Shown here: positions 62,210 to 64,000 of the stretch, in pieces
How positions within the stretch are numbered: the first letter of the stretch is position 1
Layout: each line of letters begins with the position of its first letter
Source: JALRAP01 sp046302815
GTDB taxonomy: Bacteria > Bacteroidota > Bacteroidia > AKYH767-A > OLB10
Length of the DNA: 64,000 nt
NCBI GenBank assembly: GCA_046302815.1
Contig: JBKCHO010000055.1
Span: forward strand, 1-64,000
Reading direction: 5' to 3'
Notes under the pieces: generated by a model
Database searches by the model: none
The model's input: the letters and a program-made list of their open reading frames with translations, nothing else
What the model was told of the DNA's origin: nothing
Program-made: the position numbers and the translations under genes

Positions 62210-62228
62210 GATGTATCTTATTTTTATG

Positions 62229-62236
62229 CAAAAATA
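62229..62236 (-). promoter_or_regulatory. -7 promoter element TATTTTTG, DUF6341-like gene
   Basis: Exact TAnnTTTG on the minus strand, 19 bases before the ATG at 62209. Confidence 0.45.
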
Positions 62237-62304
62237 ATTCATTTTTAATAGCCCGTCAAACTCGGTCTTATAAAGACCAAAACAAAAAAATGTAGTTTAA
62301 GTAA

Positions 62305-63288
62305 ATGATTGTTAGGTTATTAAAAAACTCTCACCCAGCAGGATATGTCATAGCGCCAATGCTGTTGGTGATCATTGCTACTGTTTGGGGAGCACAATCA
62401 AGTGTGACTCCGGATTGGCATCCAATGCCGTTATACCACTTGCTGTCCGGCGTTTCGGTCATGCTGCCTGAATGGCTCACCAGTGGCTTAGCCTGTATTT
62501 TAGTTGGATTGCAAGCCTTCCATTGGAACAAAGTAGTGGCAACTCACGAGGTGCTTTATAAAAAATCTTTGTTACCCCTATTGCTCTTCGTGGCCATTGC
62601 GATTGCGATGCCCGGCTTTCTAACAATTTCACCCATTCTGTTTGTTGTATCGCTAATTGTTTTGATTTGCGACAAGCTATTTAAAATTTATAAAAACCCA
62701 GGCCCCTTGCCTCTGATCTTCGACTCTGCCTTTCTGGCGTCGTTGTCGGCATTGATCTGGTTCCCATCTATCTTCCTTCTACCATTCATTGTCATTGCCG
62801 TATCAATGCTAAAAACTATCAATGGCCGAGATTTGATGATTGTCATCATAGGATTTTCAATACCCTTTTTCCTTGCGTTCGTTATCCTGTTTTGGTTTGA
62901 TGCAGTTAGTATCCAAAATATATTACTGCCATGGCAAACTCTTGGCTTAGAATCTGGATTGCTGGAAGATTCGACATCAGTTTGGATTATCGGGTTGTAT
63001 TCCTTCACAACTATATTGTCTATATGGCGTATCAATAGAAATTTCTATAAAAACGCTACGAAAGTCCGATATTTCCAGCAAACCGTATTCCTGCTGTACT
63101 TTTTTTCACTTTTGGCTTTGGTGTTTGCGCACTCGAGCAATATACAAACCTTCTACATACTCTCCATTCCACTAACAACGATGCTGTCATATTATTTCTT
63201 AGCTGGCAAAAAACAATGGTGGGCCGAGCTGCTTTTCGCCAGCATCCTTGCATTTGGAATTTGCGTTCAATCTGGGTTGTTGAATTAA
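62305..63288 (+). CDS. DUF6427 family membrane protein
   Basis: 327 residues with about nine to ten membrane helices and short loops. Recognisable DUF6427 features are the start MIVRLLKNSHPAGYVIAPML, SLSALIWFPSIFLLPFIVI, KTINGRDLMIVIIGFSIPFFL and the C-terminal LTTMLSYYFLAGKKQWWAELLF. No catalytic residues are known in the family. It is 6 bases upstream of a truncated acyltransferase gene and may act with it on the cell envelope (inference from spacing only). A small perfect hairpin (GGTCTT-ATA-AAGACC, 62264-62278) lies before the gene. Confidence 0.8.
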   Translation: MIVRLLKNSHPAGYVIAPMLLVIIATVWGAQSSVTPDWHPMPLYHLLSGVSVMLPEWLTSGLACILVGLQAFHWNKVVATHEVLYKKSLLPLLLFVAIAIAMPGFLTISPILFVVSLIVLICDKLFKIYKNPGPLPLIFDSAFLASLSALIWFPSIFLLPFIVIAVSMLKTINGRDLMIVIIGFSIPFFLAFVILFWFDAVSIQNILLPWQTLGLESGLLEDSTSVWIIGLYSFTTILSIWRINRNFYKNATKVRYFQQTVFLLYFFSLLALVFAHSSNIQTFYILSIPLTTMLSYYFLAGKKQWWAELLFASILAFGICVQSGLLN

Positions 63289-63294
63289 TAGCAG

Positions 63295-64000
63295 TTGTAT
63301 TCAGAGATAAATACTACATCAAACAGGGTGCATGGCTTGGATGCGCTCAGAGGAATTGCCATACTGCTTGTTCTACTTAGGCATCACCCCCTGAACGAAT
63401 GGACCCAGAAAATAGGGTGGATTGGAGTGGATTTGTTTTTTGTGATTAGTGGATTCTTAGTCTCTGGTTTATTGTTTGACGAATTTCAGAAAAACGGACG
63501 AGTGAATGTCCTAAGGTTTCTGCTAAGAAGGTTATTGAAAATCTATCCCCTCTATCTTATTGTGATCGGCATTTATTTGATTTGCCTACCTGGATCATTC
63601 ACTTATAGAGGACTAATGATAGACCTGGTAATGTTGCAGAACTATCTATATGGATGGGGAAATGTTTTTGCTGCTAGTTGGTCGTTGGCTATAGAGTTAC
63701 ATTTTTACTTATTCATCGGCATGTTGTTCGGTTTGGCAAACTTGATTAACACTAGAAAAAACATGCCGTTTAACTATGGTTATCGCAGTAGCATAATTCC
63801 AATTGCCATCATTTTTATATTGATTTGCTGTTTGATGCTTCGGCTACAACATTTCTTCAATCAGGACTCAGTAGGCGTAACCTTAATAACAATGTCGCAC
63901 TTAAGATTGGACTCTCTTTTCGCTGGAGTGCTCGTATCGTGGGTCTTCCGTTTCAAAAAGAAACTGCTATATGATTTTGTAATAAAACACCAGATGACAT
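63295..64000 (+). CDS. Acyltransferase 3 family protein, N-terminal part
   Basis: About 235 residues before the window ends. The first possible start after the in-frame stop is TTG at 63295 (GTG at 63328 is the alternative). RVHGLDALRGIAILLVLLRHHPL carries the family start with RG and the catalytic-type His, IGWIGVDLFFVISGFLVSGLL is the second signature, and LKIYPLYLIVIGIYLI follows; several membrane helices are visible. It acylates an unknown envelope substrate. It is 6 bases after the DUF6427 gene, so cotranscription is likely. The gene at 43982 is a second, more distant member in this window. Confidence 0.88.
   Translation, partial: MYSEINTTSNRVHGLDALRGIAILLVLLRHHPLNEWTQKIGWIGVDLFFVISGFLVSGLLFDEFQKNGRVNVLRFLLRRLLKIYPLYLIVIGIYLICLPGSFTYRGLMIDLVMLQNYLYGWGNVFAASWSLAIELHFYLFIGMLFGLANLINTRKNMPFNYGYRSSIIPIAIIFILICCLMLRLQHFFNQDSVGVTLITMSHLRLDSLFAGVLVSWVFRFKKKLLYDFVIKHQMT

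Noticed and set aside
1..64000. tRNA, rRNA, CRISPR arrays, IS elements, integrases, phage genes
   Set aside because: I looked in every gap on both strands and found none; most gaps are shorter than 150 bases.

Overview
The window looks like a chromosomal segment of a marine Bacteroidota bacterium, probably Flavobacteriia-like but outside the classical Flavobacteriaceae. The evidence is of four kinds. Many secreted proteins end in type 9 secretion (T9SS) sorting domains or a gliding-motility CHU_C domain. Many genes are preceded by the Bacteroidota sigma-A -7 element TAnnTTTG. Several families are typical of the phylum (DUF4270, DUF6150, DUF6341, DUF6427). Menaquinone appears to be made by the futalosine route (mqnC). 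A proteorhodopsin with an adjacent retinal-forming Blh dioxygenase points to sunlit water. I see no rRNA, tRNA, CRISPR array, insertion sequence or phage; 56 protein genes are called, two cut by the window edges.

Layout. 1-0.8 kb: end of an HPt phosphotransfer protein and a receiver-domain protein with an unusual C-terminal membrane segment. 0.8-5.1 kb (minus): mqnC, a CHU_C surface protein and riboflavin synthase, closely packed. 5.2-16.4 kb: pepA, pdxA, a transglutaminase-like protein, DUF454, a sigma/anti-sigma(TPR) pair, an M1 aminopeptidase, a J-domain protein and thiL. 16.4-26 kb: a conserved divergent block, with a degenerate starch-synthase-like protein, DUF4270 and glmS on the minus strand facing panC, panD, a membrane flippase-like protein, a heptose-phosphate nucleotidyltransferase and radA on the plus strand. 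26-28.6 kb: a TonB-dependent receptor-like beta-barrel.

28.6-43 kb is the most accessory-looking part: a GCS2-type carboxylate-amine ligase, a PQQ-type sugar dehydrogenase with a T9SS tail, two very large Asp-box (sortilin-like) beta-propeller proteins, a DUF5011 lipoprotein, a DUF6150 repeat protein that may carry a frameshift, and a large Ig-domain adhesin-like protein. Two of these cargo proteins share a roughly 200-residue module that occurs three times. 43-50 kb: queG, acyltransferase, ruvB, WD40, rhomboid and a MuiA-like protein. 50.3-52.1 kb: proteorhodopsin and blh, separated by a strong terminator. 52-64 kb: core metabolism (methylmalonyl-CoA epimerase and propionyl-CoA carboxylase beta, lipB, PGI/PMI, DAHP synthase-chorismate mutase, purD) and a DUF6341/DUF6427 pair, ending in a truncated acyltransferase.

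Together the genes suggest a prototrophic, heterotrophic surface-colonising cell (B2, B5, B6, thiamine, lipoate and menaquinone steps are present) that exports adhesive and catabolic proteins through T9SS and supplements its energy with a green-tuned proton pump. A recurring feature is TAnnTTTG placed 3-8 bases before the start codon, which predicts leaderless or nearly leaderless transcripts; it also fixes several start codons downstream of the longest ORF start.
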